NCBI GenBank assembly: GCA_900552385.1
Contig: URZI01000004.1
Span: 67,627 to 131,626, forward strand
Direction: 5' to 3'
Length of the DNA stretch: 64,000 nucleotides
From: an uncultured Collinsella sp.
GTDB taxonomy: Bacteria; Actinomycetota; Coriobacteriia; Coriobacteriales; Coriobacteriaceae
This document shows positions 17,181 through 26,208 of the stretch, one piece after another. Numbering within the stretch: the stretch's first letter is position 1; each line of letters starts with the position of its first letter. The notes below the pieces were generated by a model. It made no database searches. It saw only the letters and a list, made by a program, of their open reading frames with translations, and was not told the DNA's origin. The position numbers and the translations under genes are program-made.

Positions 17181-18953
17181 ATGGCAGAACCTGAAAAGAA
17201 GGACTACGCTCGTCGTTGCGAAAGCCACGTCGAGGCCCTGCGCGCCGCAGTGCCGGGCGCTATCGAGAAGGTTGAGTGGCAGTGCGAGGACCAGCTGACG
17301 ATCACCGTCAAGCTGGACCGTCTGCCCGAGGCCGTCCACTACCTGTACTACGAGCGCTACGGCTGGATTCCCGTGATTGTCGGCAACGACGAGCGCTCCC
17401 TGTGCGGCCGTTACGCCGTGTACTACGTCATCTCCATGGAGGGGGAGGACCCCGGCTGGGTTACCGTGCGTGCCGAGGTCGACCCCGCCAAGATGACGTT
17501 CCCGTCCGTGACGCCGTTCGTCCCCGCCTGCGTGTGGGGCGAGCGCGAGCTGCGCGATATGTTCGGCCTGATTCCCGAGGGTCTGCCCGACCGCCGTCGC
17601 CTGGTGCTTCCCGACGATTGGCCCAGCGGGCTGTACCCGTTGCGCAAGGATTCGATGGATTACCGTTTCCGCCCCGCCCCCGCGAGCGACATGGAAAACT
17701 ACGAATTCTTGGCCGACACCAAGGGCAAGGAGACCACGCTCGTCCCCATGGGACCGTTGCACATCACCTCCGACGAGCCCGGCCACTTCCGCCTGTTCGT
17801 TGAGGGCGAGACGATCGTCGATGCCGACTACCGTCTGTTCTACGTGCACCGCGGCATGGAGAAGGTCGCCGAGACGCGCCTGAACTATGACGCCGTGACG
17901 TTCCTCGCCGACCGCATCTGCGGCATCTGCGGCTGCGCCCACTCGGTGGCCTATGCCGAGGCCGTCGAGCGCGCCCAGGGCATTCATGTCCCGCCGCGCG
18001 CCCAGTACATCCGCGCCATCATGCTCGAGGTCGAGCGTCTGCACTCACACCTGCTCAATATTGGCCTCGCATCGCACTACACCGGCTTCGACTCCGGCTT
18101 CCAGCAGTTCTTCCGCGTCCGCGAGAAGTCCATGGACCTGGCCGAGAAGCTCTCCGGTCACCGCAAGACCTACGGCCTCAACGTGATCGGCGGCGTGCGT
18201 CGCGACATTTTGGCCGAGCAGAAGCTCTCCACGCTCACGACCATCCACCAGCTGCGCTCCGAGGTTCAGGAGCTCGTCGACGTCTTGCTCTCCACGCCCA
18301 ACTTTATTGAGCGTACGAGTGGCATCGGCATCTTGGACCGCAAGATCGCACGCGACTTCTCGCCGGTCGGCCCGCTCATGCGTGGCTCGGGCTATGCCCG
18401 CGACGTGCGCTTCGACCATCCCTTCGACGGCTACGCCGATCCGGACGTTCAAAAGATGCACGCCGCCACGGCTGACACCTGCGATGCCTTCGGCCGTACC
18501 GCCGTTCGCATCCAGGAGGTCTACGATTCGATCGATATGATCGAGACCATGCTCGAGAACTGCCCGTCGGGCCCCATCCTCACCACGGATTGGGAGTACA
18601 CCCCGCACAAGTACGCCATCGGTGCCACCGAGGCGCCGCGCGGCGAGGACGTGCACTGGGCCATGCTCGGCAATAACCAGAAGTGCTACCGCTGGCGCGC
18701 CAAGGCCGCCACGTACAGTAACTGGCCGGTCCTGCGCTACATGTTCCGCGGCAACACCGTGGGCGATGCGGCGCTGATCGTTGGCTCGCTCGACCCGTGC
18801 TATTCCTGCACCGACCGCGTGACGGTGACCGATGTCGCCGCCAAGCGCGACCACGTGCTCGACAAGGAGCAGTTCGAGAACGTCTGGCGCGACAAGTCGC
18901 CGCTCGCGGGCGAGGGCACCATGGCCGCTCCGCTCGATGAGGAGGCGCTCTAA
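17181..18953 (+). CDS. hyfG: [NiFe]-hydrogenase large subunit HyfG/HycE-like
   Basis: 590 residues. Residues 1 to about 170 are NuoC-like and the rest is the NuoD/hydrogenase large subunit, the fusion typical of HycE and HyfG. The nickel ligands are Cys247 and Cys250 (RICGICG) and Cys540 and Cys543 (DPCYSC). The chain continues about 45 residues past the last Cys pair; by analogy with HycE this tail is removed by the HycI protease after the arginine of TDR, and a HycI gene is present at 21038. This subunit evolves H2 from protons using electrons from formate. Confidence 0.95.
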   Translation: MAEPEKKDYARRCESHVEALRAAVPGAIEKVEWQCEDQLTITVKLDRLPEAVHYLYYERYGWIPVIVGNDERSLCGRYAVYYVISMEGEDPGWVTVRAEVDPAKMTFPSVTPFVPACVWGERELRDMFGLIPEGLPDRRRLVLPDDWPSGLYPLRKDSMDYRFRPAPASDMENYEFLADTKGKETTLVPMGPLHITSDEPGHFRLFVEGETIVDADYRLFYVHRGMEKVAETRLNYDAVTFLADRICGICGCAHSVAYAEAVERAQGIHVPPRAQYIRAIMLEVERLHSHLLNIGLASHYTGFDSGFQQFFRVREKSMDLAEKLSGHRKTYGLNVIGGVRRDILAEQKLSTLTTIHQLRSEVQELVDVLLSTPNFIERTSGIGILDRKIARDFSPVGPLMRGSGYARDVRFDHPFDGYADPDVQKMHAATADTCDAFGRTAVRIQEVYDSIDMIETMLENCPSGPILTTDWEYTPHKYAIGATEAPRGEDVHWAMLGNNQKCYRWRAKAATYSNWPVLRYMFRGNTVGDAALIVGSLDPCYSCTDRVTVTDVAAKRDHVLDKEQFENVWRDKSPLAGEGTMAAPLDEEAL

Positions 18954-18954
18954 T

Positions 18955-19671
18955 ATGCTGAAGCTTTGGAAGGTTAACGCCAAGGCCGGCGACGCGACGG
19001 TCAAGTACCCGTTTGCGCCGTTCCCCACCAACAAGGACATGCGCGGCAAGCCCGAGCACAATGCCGAGCTCTGCATCGCCTGCGGTGCCTGCGGCGTGGC
19101 GTGCCCGGCCGATGCCATTCGCATGGACACCGACCTTGCGGCCGATACCATTACCTGGTCAATCGACTACGGCCGCTGCATCTTTTGCGGCCGCTGCGAG
19201 GAAGCCTGCCCCATGGAGGCCATCAAGCTCACCGAGGAGTTTGAGCTGGCCGTCATGAGCAAGGACGACCTCACCAGCAAGAGCGTCTATGCGCTCGAGC
19301 ACTGCTCGCGTTGCGGCAAGCCGTTTGCCCCGCACAAGGAGATCGACTATGCCAAGCGCCTGCTGCAAAAGGCCGGCGGCATGGAGGCCGAGCAGGCCGC
19401 CCGCACCGTCGGTATGTGCCAGGAGTGCAAGCGCGAGCTCGACGCCCTGCGCGCCGCATCGGCCGTAAAGACCGGCAACGCACACGGCATGGCTGCCAAC
19501 GAGACGCTTGCGTCCGGCGAGCCCCAGGGCCCCGGCATGGAGTATCTGGGCGGCCACGGCGTGAACCCGGAGTATATCGACCGCGAGCTTAACCCCGATG
19601 CGCCCGAGATTCCCGCCGGTCCGGCGCCGGTCGAGGGCATCATCATGGATTTTGAAATGAAGGAGGAGTAA
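18955..19671 (+). CDS. hyfH: 4Fe-4S subunit HyfH/HycF-like
   Basis: 238 residues. Two 4Fe-4S clusters are bound by CIACGACGVACP and CIFCGRCEEACP, as in NuoI-like HycF/HyfH. Beyond these, a CSRCGKPF and a CQECKREL segment resemble a zinc ribbon, followed by an approximately 75-residue tail of low complexity. The start at 18955 overlaps closely with the end of hyfG. It passes electrons between the ferredoxin subunits and the small subunit. Confidence 0.9.
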   Translation: MLKLWKVNAKAGDATVKYPFAPFPTNKDMRGKPEHNAELCIACGACGVACPADAIRMDTDLAADTITWSIDYGRCIFCGRCEEACPMEAIKLTEEFELAVMSKDDLTSKSVYALEHCSRCGKPFAPHKEIDYAKRLLQKAGGMEAEQAARTVGMCQECKRELDALRAASAVKTGNAHGMAANETLASGEPQGPGMEYLGGHGVNPEYIDRELNPDAPEIPAGPAPVEGIIMDFEMKEE

Positions 19672-19673
19672 CC

Positions 19674-20456
19674 ATGGCCGAACCCACGCTTTTGCCCGAG
19701 CGGCTTCAGTACCGCCCGACCAAGATCGAGCTCGACGAGAGCATCGAGAAGGCCAAGGCGACCCTTCTTAAGAAGATCAAGCGCTCGGTGTACGTCTACC
19801 GTGTCGACTGCGGCGGCTGCAACGGCTGCGAGATCGAGATCTTCGGTTCCATCACGCCCGTCTTTGACGTCGAGCGCTTTGGCATCAAGGTCGTGCCCTC
19901 GCCCCGTCACGCCGATGTGCTGCTGTACACCGGCGCCGTGACGCGTGCCATGCGCATGCCGGCCCTGCGCGCGTTTGAGGCCGCACCCGATCCCAAGATC
20001 GTGGTGTCCTATGGCGCGTGCGGCTGCACCGGCGGCATCTTCTACGACAACTACTGCGTCTGGGGCGGCACGGATAAGATTCTGCCGGTCGATGTCTACA
20101 TCCCCGGCTGCCCGCCCAGCCCCGCGCAGACCGTCTACGGCTTTGCCATGGCACTTGGCCTGCTGGACCAAAAGCTCCATGCCGAGACTACGGTGGAGGC
20201 TGCCGGCGAGCAGGCCGATATCCTGCACCCCGGCGTGCCGTACAAGCTGCGCGTTGCCATCGAGCGCGAGGCTCGCGCCATGAGCGGCTACCGTTACGGC
20301 CGCGACCTGGCCAACGAGTTTATGGATACGCTCGAGGACGCGCCCAAGGGTGATATCCGAGGTGCCATGGCGCTGCTCATCGACAAGCAGGACGATCCGC
20401 GCCGCGTTGAGGTCTACTCGGCGCTGCAGGATCTGGTGCTGGCCGGAGGTCGCTAG
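19674..20456 (+). CDS. hyfI: [NiFe]-hydrogenase small subunit HyfI/HycG-like (NuoB family)
   Basis: 260 residues. The proximal 4Fe-4S ligands appear as DCGGCNGCEIE, GACGCTGG and PGCPPSP. A roughly 100-residue C-terminal extension follows the NuoB-like core. It pairs with HyfG. The gene follows hyfH after two bases. Confidence 0.93.
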   Translation: MAEPTLLPERLQYRPTKIELDESIEKAKATLLKKIKRSVYVYRVDCGGCNGCEIEIFGSITPVFDVERFGIKVVPSPRHADVLLYTGAVTRAMRMPALRAFEAAPDPKIVVSYGACGCTGGIFYDNYCVWGGTDKILPVDVYIPGCPPSPAQTVYGFAMALGLLDQKLHAETTVEAAGEQADILHPGVPYKLRVAIEREARAMSGYRYGRDLANEFMDTLEDAPKGDIRGAMALLIDKQDDPRRVEVYSALQDLVLAGGR

Positions 20457-21038
20457 ATGGAGCTCACGGACCGCTCTGGTTACTTTGCGGGCCCCGGTAT
20501 GCTCGGCGGCTCCTTTGGCGATGCCTCGCGCGCAAGCGACGAGGCCGCCGAGGGCGTCGCCGACCCCTGCCTGGGCCATGCGCCCGACCAGGTGGTCTTC
20601 TATGAGCTCACGCGTAAGTTTGTGGAGACCGAGGAAGACGTTCCCCAGGAGGCCTGCGACGTGCTGTACTACACGCTCGCCGTGGGCCACCACACCGGCG
20701 TGCTCGATTGCTTTGAGCCGCGCCTGTCGGTGCCGGTGGATGTCTTCTATTCGCTCGTCGACGCGCTGCCGGAGGGGGAGGCCAAGACCAAGTTCGAGGC
20801 CATCCGCTCCTTTGGCGAGTGCCAGCTTGACAAGGCGGCGGTGCCGTCGCTGCTCGAGGCCTGCGACACGCTGCTCGACGAGCGCGGTTTTCGCGGCTCG
20901 GCCAAGGCCGGCATCTCGGTGTTCGACGACGACTTTGGCCTGCATGCCCAGCAGGTCGCGTTTCTGATGAAGTTCCGCGATCTGGTTGAGCGCGTGCGCG
21001 ATGTGTCGGGCGTGTATCTGACGGGAAGGTTGCAGTAA
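20457..21038 (+). CDS. hycH: Formate hydrogenlyase maturation protein HycH/HyfJ-like
   Basis: 193 residues, similar to the HycH/HyfJ family needed to assemble the hydrogenase large subunit; its mechanism is unclear. The segment YYTLAVGHHTGVLDCF and the later EAIRSFGECQLDK are recognisable. The ATG follows directly on the hyfI stop, and its stop overlaps the ATG of the protease gene by one base. Confidence 0.82.
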   Translation: MELTDRSGYFAGPGMLGGSFGDASRASDEAAEGVADPCLGHAPDQVVFYELTRKFVETEEDVPQEACDVLYYTLAVGHHTGVLDCFEPRLSVPVDVFYSLVDALPEGEAKTKFEAIRSFGECQLDKAAVPSLLEACDTLLDERGFRGSAKAGISVFDDDFGLHAQQVAFLMKFRDLVERVRDVSGVYLTGRLQ

Positions 21039-21541
21039 TGGGTCGCGTTGTGGATGGTCGTGTGAACGGCGCCCCATTTGCGGGTATCGTGCTCACGGCG
21101 GGAAGCGTGCTGCGCGCCGACGATGCCGCCGGCCCCGTGCTCTCCAAAAAGATGGAGGACGCGCCCATTGCCGGTTGGTACACCATCGACGGTGGCCAAA
21201 CGCCCGAGGACGACATCATCGAGGTCAAGCGCGAGCGTCCGCCTCGCCTGGTCTTGGTCGATGCCGCCGACATGGCGCTGCCCGTCGGGTCTATCCGCCT
21301 GCTCGATAAGCGCGATGTGGCCCGCAAGTCGATGTTCACCACGCATTCGCTCCCTTTGTCGATTCTGATCGAGGAAATCGAGCAATCGTGCGAAGATATC
21401 GTCTTCATAGGGATTCAGCCGGGCGATACGGAGTTTTACAACCCTATGTCCCCGGAAGTCTTTGACGCCGTCGACGCCGTGTACGACGCCGTGGCCGCCA
21501 ACGACTTTTCCCACTTTGTCCGCTTGGGACAAGAGCAATAG
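21038..21541 (+). CDS. hycI: Hydrogenase maturation protease HycI-like
   Basis: 167 residues, HycI/HoxM protease family, which clips the C-terminal tail of the large subunit after nickel insertion. The usual GN-x4-DDG-x-G start motif is present in altered form (AGSVLRADDAAGP), so Asn is replaced by Ser while the metal-sensing Asp remains. The segments VLVDAADM and FIGIQPGD match HycI well. It overlaps hycH by one base (TAATG). Confidence 0.88.
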   Translation: MGRVVDGRVNGAPFAGIVLTAGSVLRADDAAGPVLSKKMEDAPIAGWYTIDGGQTPEDDIIEVKRERPPRLVLVDAADMALPVGSIRLLDKRDVARKSMFTTHSLPLSILIEEIEQSCEDIVFIGIQPGDTEFYNPMSPEVFDAVDAVYDAVAANDFSHFVRLGQEQ

Positions 21542-21580
21542 GAGCGCTTGTCCCTGCTGATTAGGAAAGAAGTGATTGAC

Positions 21581-22420
21581 ATGGCAGATTCCAAGGCAGA
21601 ATATCCCGCTCCCGATTGCCTTGCGCCCGCCGCGATCGAGGCCAAGACCGAGGCCGCCGGCGTGACCAAGGCCAACCTGCCGGTCGCAAAGGCCTTTGTT
21701 TTGGCGATGTTCGCTGGTGCGTTCATTGCCTTCGGCGGCCTGTTCTTTACCGTGTTCTTGAGCGATAGCACGCTGGGCTGGGGCGCCCAGCGCGTCGTGG
21801 GCGGCCTGTGCTTTTGCCTGGGCCTGGTGCTCGTGCTGGTGTGCGGCGCCGAGCTGTTTACCGGTAATTCGCTTATGGTCTGCGCGCTCAAGAGTAAAAA
21901 GATCACCCTGGTCCAGATGCTCAAGGCCTGGGCCGTCGTATGGGTCGGTAACTTTGTCGGTGCCCTGTTCATCGTCTTTTTGGTGTACATGGCCGGCATT
22001 TACAAGCTCAACGGCGAGGCGGTCGCCAATTCCATGGTGAGCGTCGCCGCCGGCAAGGTGACGATCGACTGGGTGACGATCTTCTTCCGCGGCATCCTGT
22101 GCAACATCTTTGTGTGCCTGGCCGTGTGGATCGGTACCGCCGGCAAGACCGTGGTCGATAAGGTCGTGGGCATTCTGCTGCCCATCGCTGCCTTTGTGGC
22201 CTGCGGTTTTGAGCACTGCGTCGCCAACATGTACTTTTTGCCCATGGGCGCCGTGATGCACGCGTGCGGCTATGGTGCCGACGTCGCCGGCGCCGATGCA
22301 CTCAACGCCGCGGGCATTGCGTTTAACCTGTCCGCCGCCACGCTGGGCAACATCGTGGGCGGCGCGGTTCTGGTCGCGCTCGGCTACTGGTTTATCTACG
22401 CCAAGAAGTCCGAGGCGTAA
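21581..22420 (+). CDS. focA: Formate channel of the FNT family (FocA/FdhC-like)
   Basis: 279 residues with six hydrophobic segments. The motifs GAELFTGNSLM and GFEHCVANMYFLP are the signature of formate/nitrite transporters; the latter is the FNT signature and matches formate channels. It should carry formate to or from the hydrogenlyase. The start at 21581 follows GGAAAGAAG. The downstream terminator closes the cluster. Confidence 0.92.
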   Translation: MADSKAEYPAPDCLAPAAIEAKTEAAGVTKANLPVAKAFVLAMFAGAFIAFGGLFFTVFLSDSTLGWGAQRVVGGLCFCLGLVLVLVCGAELFTGNSLMVCALKSKKITLVQMLKAWAVVWVGNFVGALFIVFLVYMAGIYKLNGEAVANSMVSVAAGKVTIDWVTIFFRGILCNIFVCLAVWIGTAGKTVVDKVVGILLPIAAFVACGFEHCVANMYFLPMGAVMHACGYGADVAGADALNAAGIAFNLSAATLGNIVGGAVLVALGYWFIYAKKSEA

Positions 22421-22440
22421 TAAGCCGGAATGACGTACGG

Positions 22441-22479
22441 GCCTCCCGAGGGGCGGTTGCCTTTTGGGAGGCTCTTCGT
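22441..22479 (+). terminator. Terminator after the formate hydrogenlyase cluster
   Basis: Stem GCCTCCC / GGGAGGC with an 18-base loop followed by a T-rich tract. It separates the hydrogenlyase genes from the orphan oxidoreductase. Confidence 0.75.
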
Positions 22480-22580
22480 GTCTTGCTGCTGTAGATACTG
22501 CGGGCTTTGCGTCGCGGCAGCTGGTGGCAGAGCTGTGGTACGGTGGGGCTTGAACCCCTGAGCTGGAAGGAATAATCGAG

Positions 22581-24698
22581 ATGGCATCGAGAGCTATGCA
22601 TGACGGTCGCGCCGTGGTGGCCACATGCGGGGGATGCTATGCCGATTGCGCCTTTGCGGCCCATGTTGAGGATGGGCGTGTGGTGGCTGAGCTGCCGGTT
22701 GCGGGGCATCCGTGCGCGGCGCGTGCCCTGTGCGCCCGCGGACGGCATCGCCTGGCAATGCCGTTTGACGAGCGCGACCGCATTGTGCACCCCATGCGAC
22801 GCCGCCGGGATGGCTCGGGGTTCGATGCGATTACCTGGGATGAGGCGTTTGCTCAGATTGCCGAGCGCCTTTTGGGGATTGTTGACGGGCATGGTCCGCG
22901 CGCGCTGGGCATGACGCTCGGCGTTCCCTCGTTCGACCGCTACTGGGCGTATCGCTTTATGCATGCGCTGGGCTCGCCCAACGTGTACGGTGCCGATGGC
23001 GCCTGCGAGGTAAGCCGACTTACCGGTTGGGAGCACAGCCTGGGCTATAGTCCCGCCTCCGACCTGGCACATACCGATTGCATCATGTACCTGGGGCGTT
23101 CCTTGGTGGATTCGTCGACGATTGGGGCCGTTGATGCACTCAACGATGCCCGCCGGCGGGGGGCGAAGATTATCGTGGTCGACCCCCGGCGCAGTGGCTC
23201 GGCTGCGCTTGCCGACCGTTGGCTCCGCGTGCGCCCGGGCTGCGACTTGGCGCTGCTTTTGGGTATTGCCCACGTGTTGATTGCCGAGGGCCTGTACGAC
23301 CACGAGTTCGTGGACCGCTATACCACTGGTTTTGACGAGTTGGCGCAGGCGGCCCGTGCCTGGACGCCCGAGTGGGCCGAGTCGATGTGCGACGTGCCGG
23401 CCGCAGAGATTGTCGCCACGGCGCGCGATCTCGCTGCCGCCGCGCCTGCCGCTGTGGTGGATGCGGGTTTTCATGGTGGCATCGGTATCGCGTATGCCAA
23501 TAGCACCCAGACCGCGCGTGCTATCTGCTTGGTCGATGTGCTGCTGGGCTGCATCGGGCATGCGGGCGGCGCGCTCAACCCGCCCACACCGCTTGTGTTG
23601 GGCGACCTCGATCCCGCGCGCTTTGCGACGCCGCCGGTGCCGCGCGGGCCCAAGCTGGGGTCCGAGCGCTATCCGCTGGTCGATCCGGTGCGCGGCCTGT
23701 GCACGACTATCGGTCAGTCGATTCTTGCCGGCGATTTGCGTGGGCTCATCGTCTATGCCAGTAACCCCGGTGCGGGCTATGGCAATGCACAGGCTTGGTT
23801 GAGTATTTTGCAGCAACTCGACTTGCTCGTGACGATTGATATTCGCTGGTCCGAGACGGCGCGTGCTTCTGACTTCGTGCTGCCCGACGTGACGTATCTG
23901 GAGGCTGACCGCGGCGTGGGAACGGTGACGGGCGCCAACGATGCGCGCGTGTTCTACCGCAACGCCGTGCTGCCCGTGCAGCATGACGACACACGTCCCG
24001 GTCGGGAGATTTTTGCCGGTCTGGCGCAGGCGTGTGGCGTGGGCGAGTACTTCCAGTTTACGTCTGACGATCTGGCGGCTGCCCAGGTGGCGCCTTTTGG
24101 GATCGATCTGGACGAGCTCATGGAGCGCGGCTGGGCCGATACGGGCATGACGCTGCCGACGCGCACGGGTGAGCCGGTGATTCCCTTGGATGGCGGCAAA
24201 ATTGCGCTGGCAAGCGACGTGTGGGAACGAGCCGGTCTGGGACGCGTGCCAGGCTGGATTGCGCCGATGGTGGAGCCCGGCCCGGGGATGTTTCGCCTCA
24301 TTAGCGGCAACCGTCCCTTTGAGTCGCATACTTCGCGCAGGCTCGCGGCCCAAGGTGCCGCTGAGGCTGGATCGGACCTGGATGCCGTGCAGATGAATGC
24401 CGATGCCGCTGCGCACATGGGCATCGCCGATGGCGAGGTCGTCGAACTCGTGAGCGATTTGGGCCGCGACCGCGTGCGCGTGGAGACGACGCCGTATCTG
24501 CATCCGGCGTGCATCTTCACCTCGGCCGCCCCCGGCGGGCGTTCGTTTAGCGCCGATGCCGGTGGCGCTCAAGCCTTGGGCGTGGGCCCACTCGACCATA
24601 CGCCGCTGCGCTGGGACCCGTTGACGGGTGCCGCGCTCACCCAGGAAAACGCCGTTCGCGTGGAAAAGATCGCGGCGCGCGAGGATAATAACGAGTAA
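22581..24698 (+). CDS. Molybdopterin oxidoreductase of the DMSO-reductase family, substrate unknown
   Basis: 705 residues. A 4Fe-4S site is formed by Cys16, Cys19, Cys23 and Cys51, and the molybdopterin domains follow. The probable Mo ligand is Cys142 (GACEVSR), as in polysulfide or thiosulfate reductase catalytic subunits; there is no selenocysteine. There is no twin-arginine signal, so it should be cytoplasmic. No iron-sulfur or membrane-anchor partner gene is adjacent, which is unusual for this family. It stands between the formate hydrogenlyase and selA, which begins 52 bases later. Formate, thiosulfate or another oxyanion are possible substrates, but sequence alone does not tell. Confidence 0.85.
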   Translation: MASRAMHDGRAVVATCGGCYADCAFAAHVEDGRVVAELPVAGHPCAARALCARGRHRLAMPFDERDRIVHPMRRRRDGSGFDAITWDEAFAQIAERLLGIVDGHGPRALGMTLGVPSFDRYWAYRFMHALGSPNVYGADGACEVSRLTGWEHSLGYSPASDLAHTDCIMYLGRSLVDSSTIGAVDALNDARRRGAKIIVVDPRRSGSAALADRWLRVRPGCDLALLLGIAHVLIAEGLYDHEFVDRYTTGFDELAQAARAWTPEWAESMCDVPAAEIVATARDLAAAAPAAVVDAGFHGGIGIAYANSTQTARAICLVDVLLGCIGHAGGALNPPTPLVLGDLDPARFATPPVPRGPKLGSERYPLVDPVRGLCTTIGQSILAGDLRGLIVYASNPGAGYGNAQAWLSILQQLDLLVTIDIRWSETARASDFVLPDVTYLEADRGVGTVTGANDARVFYRNAVLPVQHDDTRPGREIFAGLAQACGVGEYFQFTSDDLAAAQVAPFGIDLDELMERGWADTGMTLPTRTGEPVIPLDGGKIALASDVWERAGLGRVPGWIAPMVEPGPGMFRLISGNRPFESHTSRRLAAQGAAEAGSDLDAVQMNADAAAHMGIADGEVVELVSDLGRDRVRVETTPYLHPACIFTSAAPGGRSFSADAGGAQALGVGPLDHTPLRWDPLTGAALTQENAVRVEKIAAREDNNE

Positions 24699-24750
24699 TT
24701 GACTCAGCTGATGCATTCGACTGATCCACGTTTCTTTTGAAAGGCCGTAC

Positions 24751-26208
24751 ATGAGCGATAGCCAGAACATGTCCGATGAGGTGCGCGCCCGCCTGCGCGC
24801 CATTCCTTCCGTCAACGAGCTGCTTGCCGAGTGGCCGGTGGTGAAGGCGGCGGGGGAGACCTGCGACGCGGTGGTCCATGCTGCTGTGACGGCTGAGCTC
24901 GACGAGGAGCGCGCCGCGATTCGCGCCGGTGCCGCGCCGCGTTCCAAGCGCGAGCTGGCCTCGGCCATCGAGTGGCGTGCGCATCGCTCCGCGCTGCCGA
25001 GCCTGCGTCCCGCCGTCAACGCCACGGGTGTGGTTATCCATACCAACTTGGGTCGCGCCCCGCTCGCGGAATCGGCTGCCAAGGCCGTGGCCGAGGTCGC
25101 GCGCGGCTACAGCACGCTCGAGTACAGCGTGGACACCTGCTCACGCGGGTCGCGTAAGGAACATGCCGCGCAGCTCATTCGCTCGCTTACCGGAGCCGAG
25201 GACGCGCTGGTCGTTAACAATAACGCCGCCGCCGTGCTGCTAGTGCTGGCGACTCATGCTGCGGGCAAAGAGGTTATCGTCAGCCGCGGCGAGCTTGTCG
25301 AGATTGGCGGCAGCTTTCGCATCCCCGATGTCATGGCGGCTTCGGGCGCCAAGCTCGTCGAGGTCGGCGCCACAAACCGCACACACCTGACAGATTATGA
25401 GCAAGCCATTACGCCCGATACGGCCATGATCCTCAAGGTCCATCCTTCCAACTATCGCATCGAGGGCTTTCACGAGGAAGTGGGCTCTCGGGAGCTTGCC
25501 GCCCTGGCCCACAAGCATGGTCTGCTGTTCTACGAGGACCAGGGTTCGGGCGCGCTGTTGCCCGACGACATCTTGGTGCGCGGCGGCGAAGAAACCACGC
25601 CGGCTTCGGTTTCGGCAGGGCTCGATATCGTGTCGTGCTCGGGTGATAAGCTGCTGGGCGCCGCGCAGGCGGGCATTATCATGGGCCGTCGCGATCTGGT
25701 CCAGGCCTGCGGGTCGCATCCGCTTATGCGTGCCCTGCGCCCGGGCAAGCTCGCACTCGCGGCGCTCGAGGCTACACTGCGCATTTACATGGATGGGGCG
25801 GATGTGGCCCATCGTGAGGTGCCGGTGCTCAACATGCTCACGCTTCCGCAGGCTCATCTGGAGTGTCGCGCACGCAAGCTGCGCGCGCTGATGGTGGCGG
25901 GCCTCGATAAGGCTGGCTGCCCGTGTGCCGTGCAGGCGGAAATCGTCGAGGAGTCGTCGACTCCCGGCGGCGGCTCGCTGCCTACCGTCGAGCTGCCGAC
26001 GATGTGCGTTGCCGTGCGTCTTGTCGATGAGCGTCTTTCCGTTGACGCGCTCAAGCGCTCGCTCGTCCAAGACTTCGATACGCCGGTCGTCACGCGCGCC
26101 TCGCATGACCGCATCCTGTTTGACGTGCGCACGCTCGTGGGCGACCGCGATATCGAGACAGCGGCATCGACGCTCGTCGCGTGCGTTGAGAAGGCGATTG
26201 CTCGATGA
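24751..26208 (+). CDS. selA: L-seryl-tRNA(Sec) selenium transferase SelA
   Basis: 485 residues, full length. SelA converts Ser-tRNA-Sec to Sec-tRNA-Sec with selenophosphate. The PLP lysine is Lys300 in SCSGDKLLGAAQAG, and the segment INATGVVIHTNLGRAPL-like (VNATGVVIHTNLG) is typical. GAAAGG precedes the start. The stop overlaps the selB start (ATGA), as in other selAB operons. Confidence 0.97.
   Translation: MSDSQNMSDEVRARLRAIPSVNELLAEWPVVKAAGETCDAVVHAAVTAELDEERAAIRAGAAPRSKRELASAIEWRAHRSALPSLRPAVNATGVVIHTNLGRAPLAESAAKAVAEVARGYSTLEYSVDTCSRGSRKEHAAQLIRSLTGAEDALVVNNNAAAVLLVLATHAAGKEVIVSRGELVEIGGSFRIPDVMAASGAKLVEVGATNRTHLTDYEQAITPDTAMILKVHPSNYRIEGFHEEVGSRELAALAHKHGLLFYEDQGSGALLPDDILVRGGEETTPASVSAGLDIVSCSGDKLLGAAQAGIIMGRRDLVQACGSHPLMRALRPGKLALAALEATLRIYMDGADVAHREVPVLNMLTLPQAHLECRARKLRALMVAGLDKAGCPCAVQAEIVEESSTPGGGSLPTVELPTMCVAVRLVDERLSVDALKRSLVQDFDTPVVTRASHDRILFDVRTLVGDRDIETAASTLVACVEKAIAR

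Noticed and set aside
17919..18809. [NiFeSe]-hydrogenase
   Set aside because: All four nickel-ligand positions in HyfG are Cys codons, with no in-frame TGA.
22530..22575. tRNA-like sequence on the minus strand with a GGGGTTCAAGCCCC T-arm
   Set aside because: No acceptor stem or anticodon arm can be built around it; a chance match.
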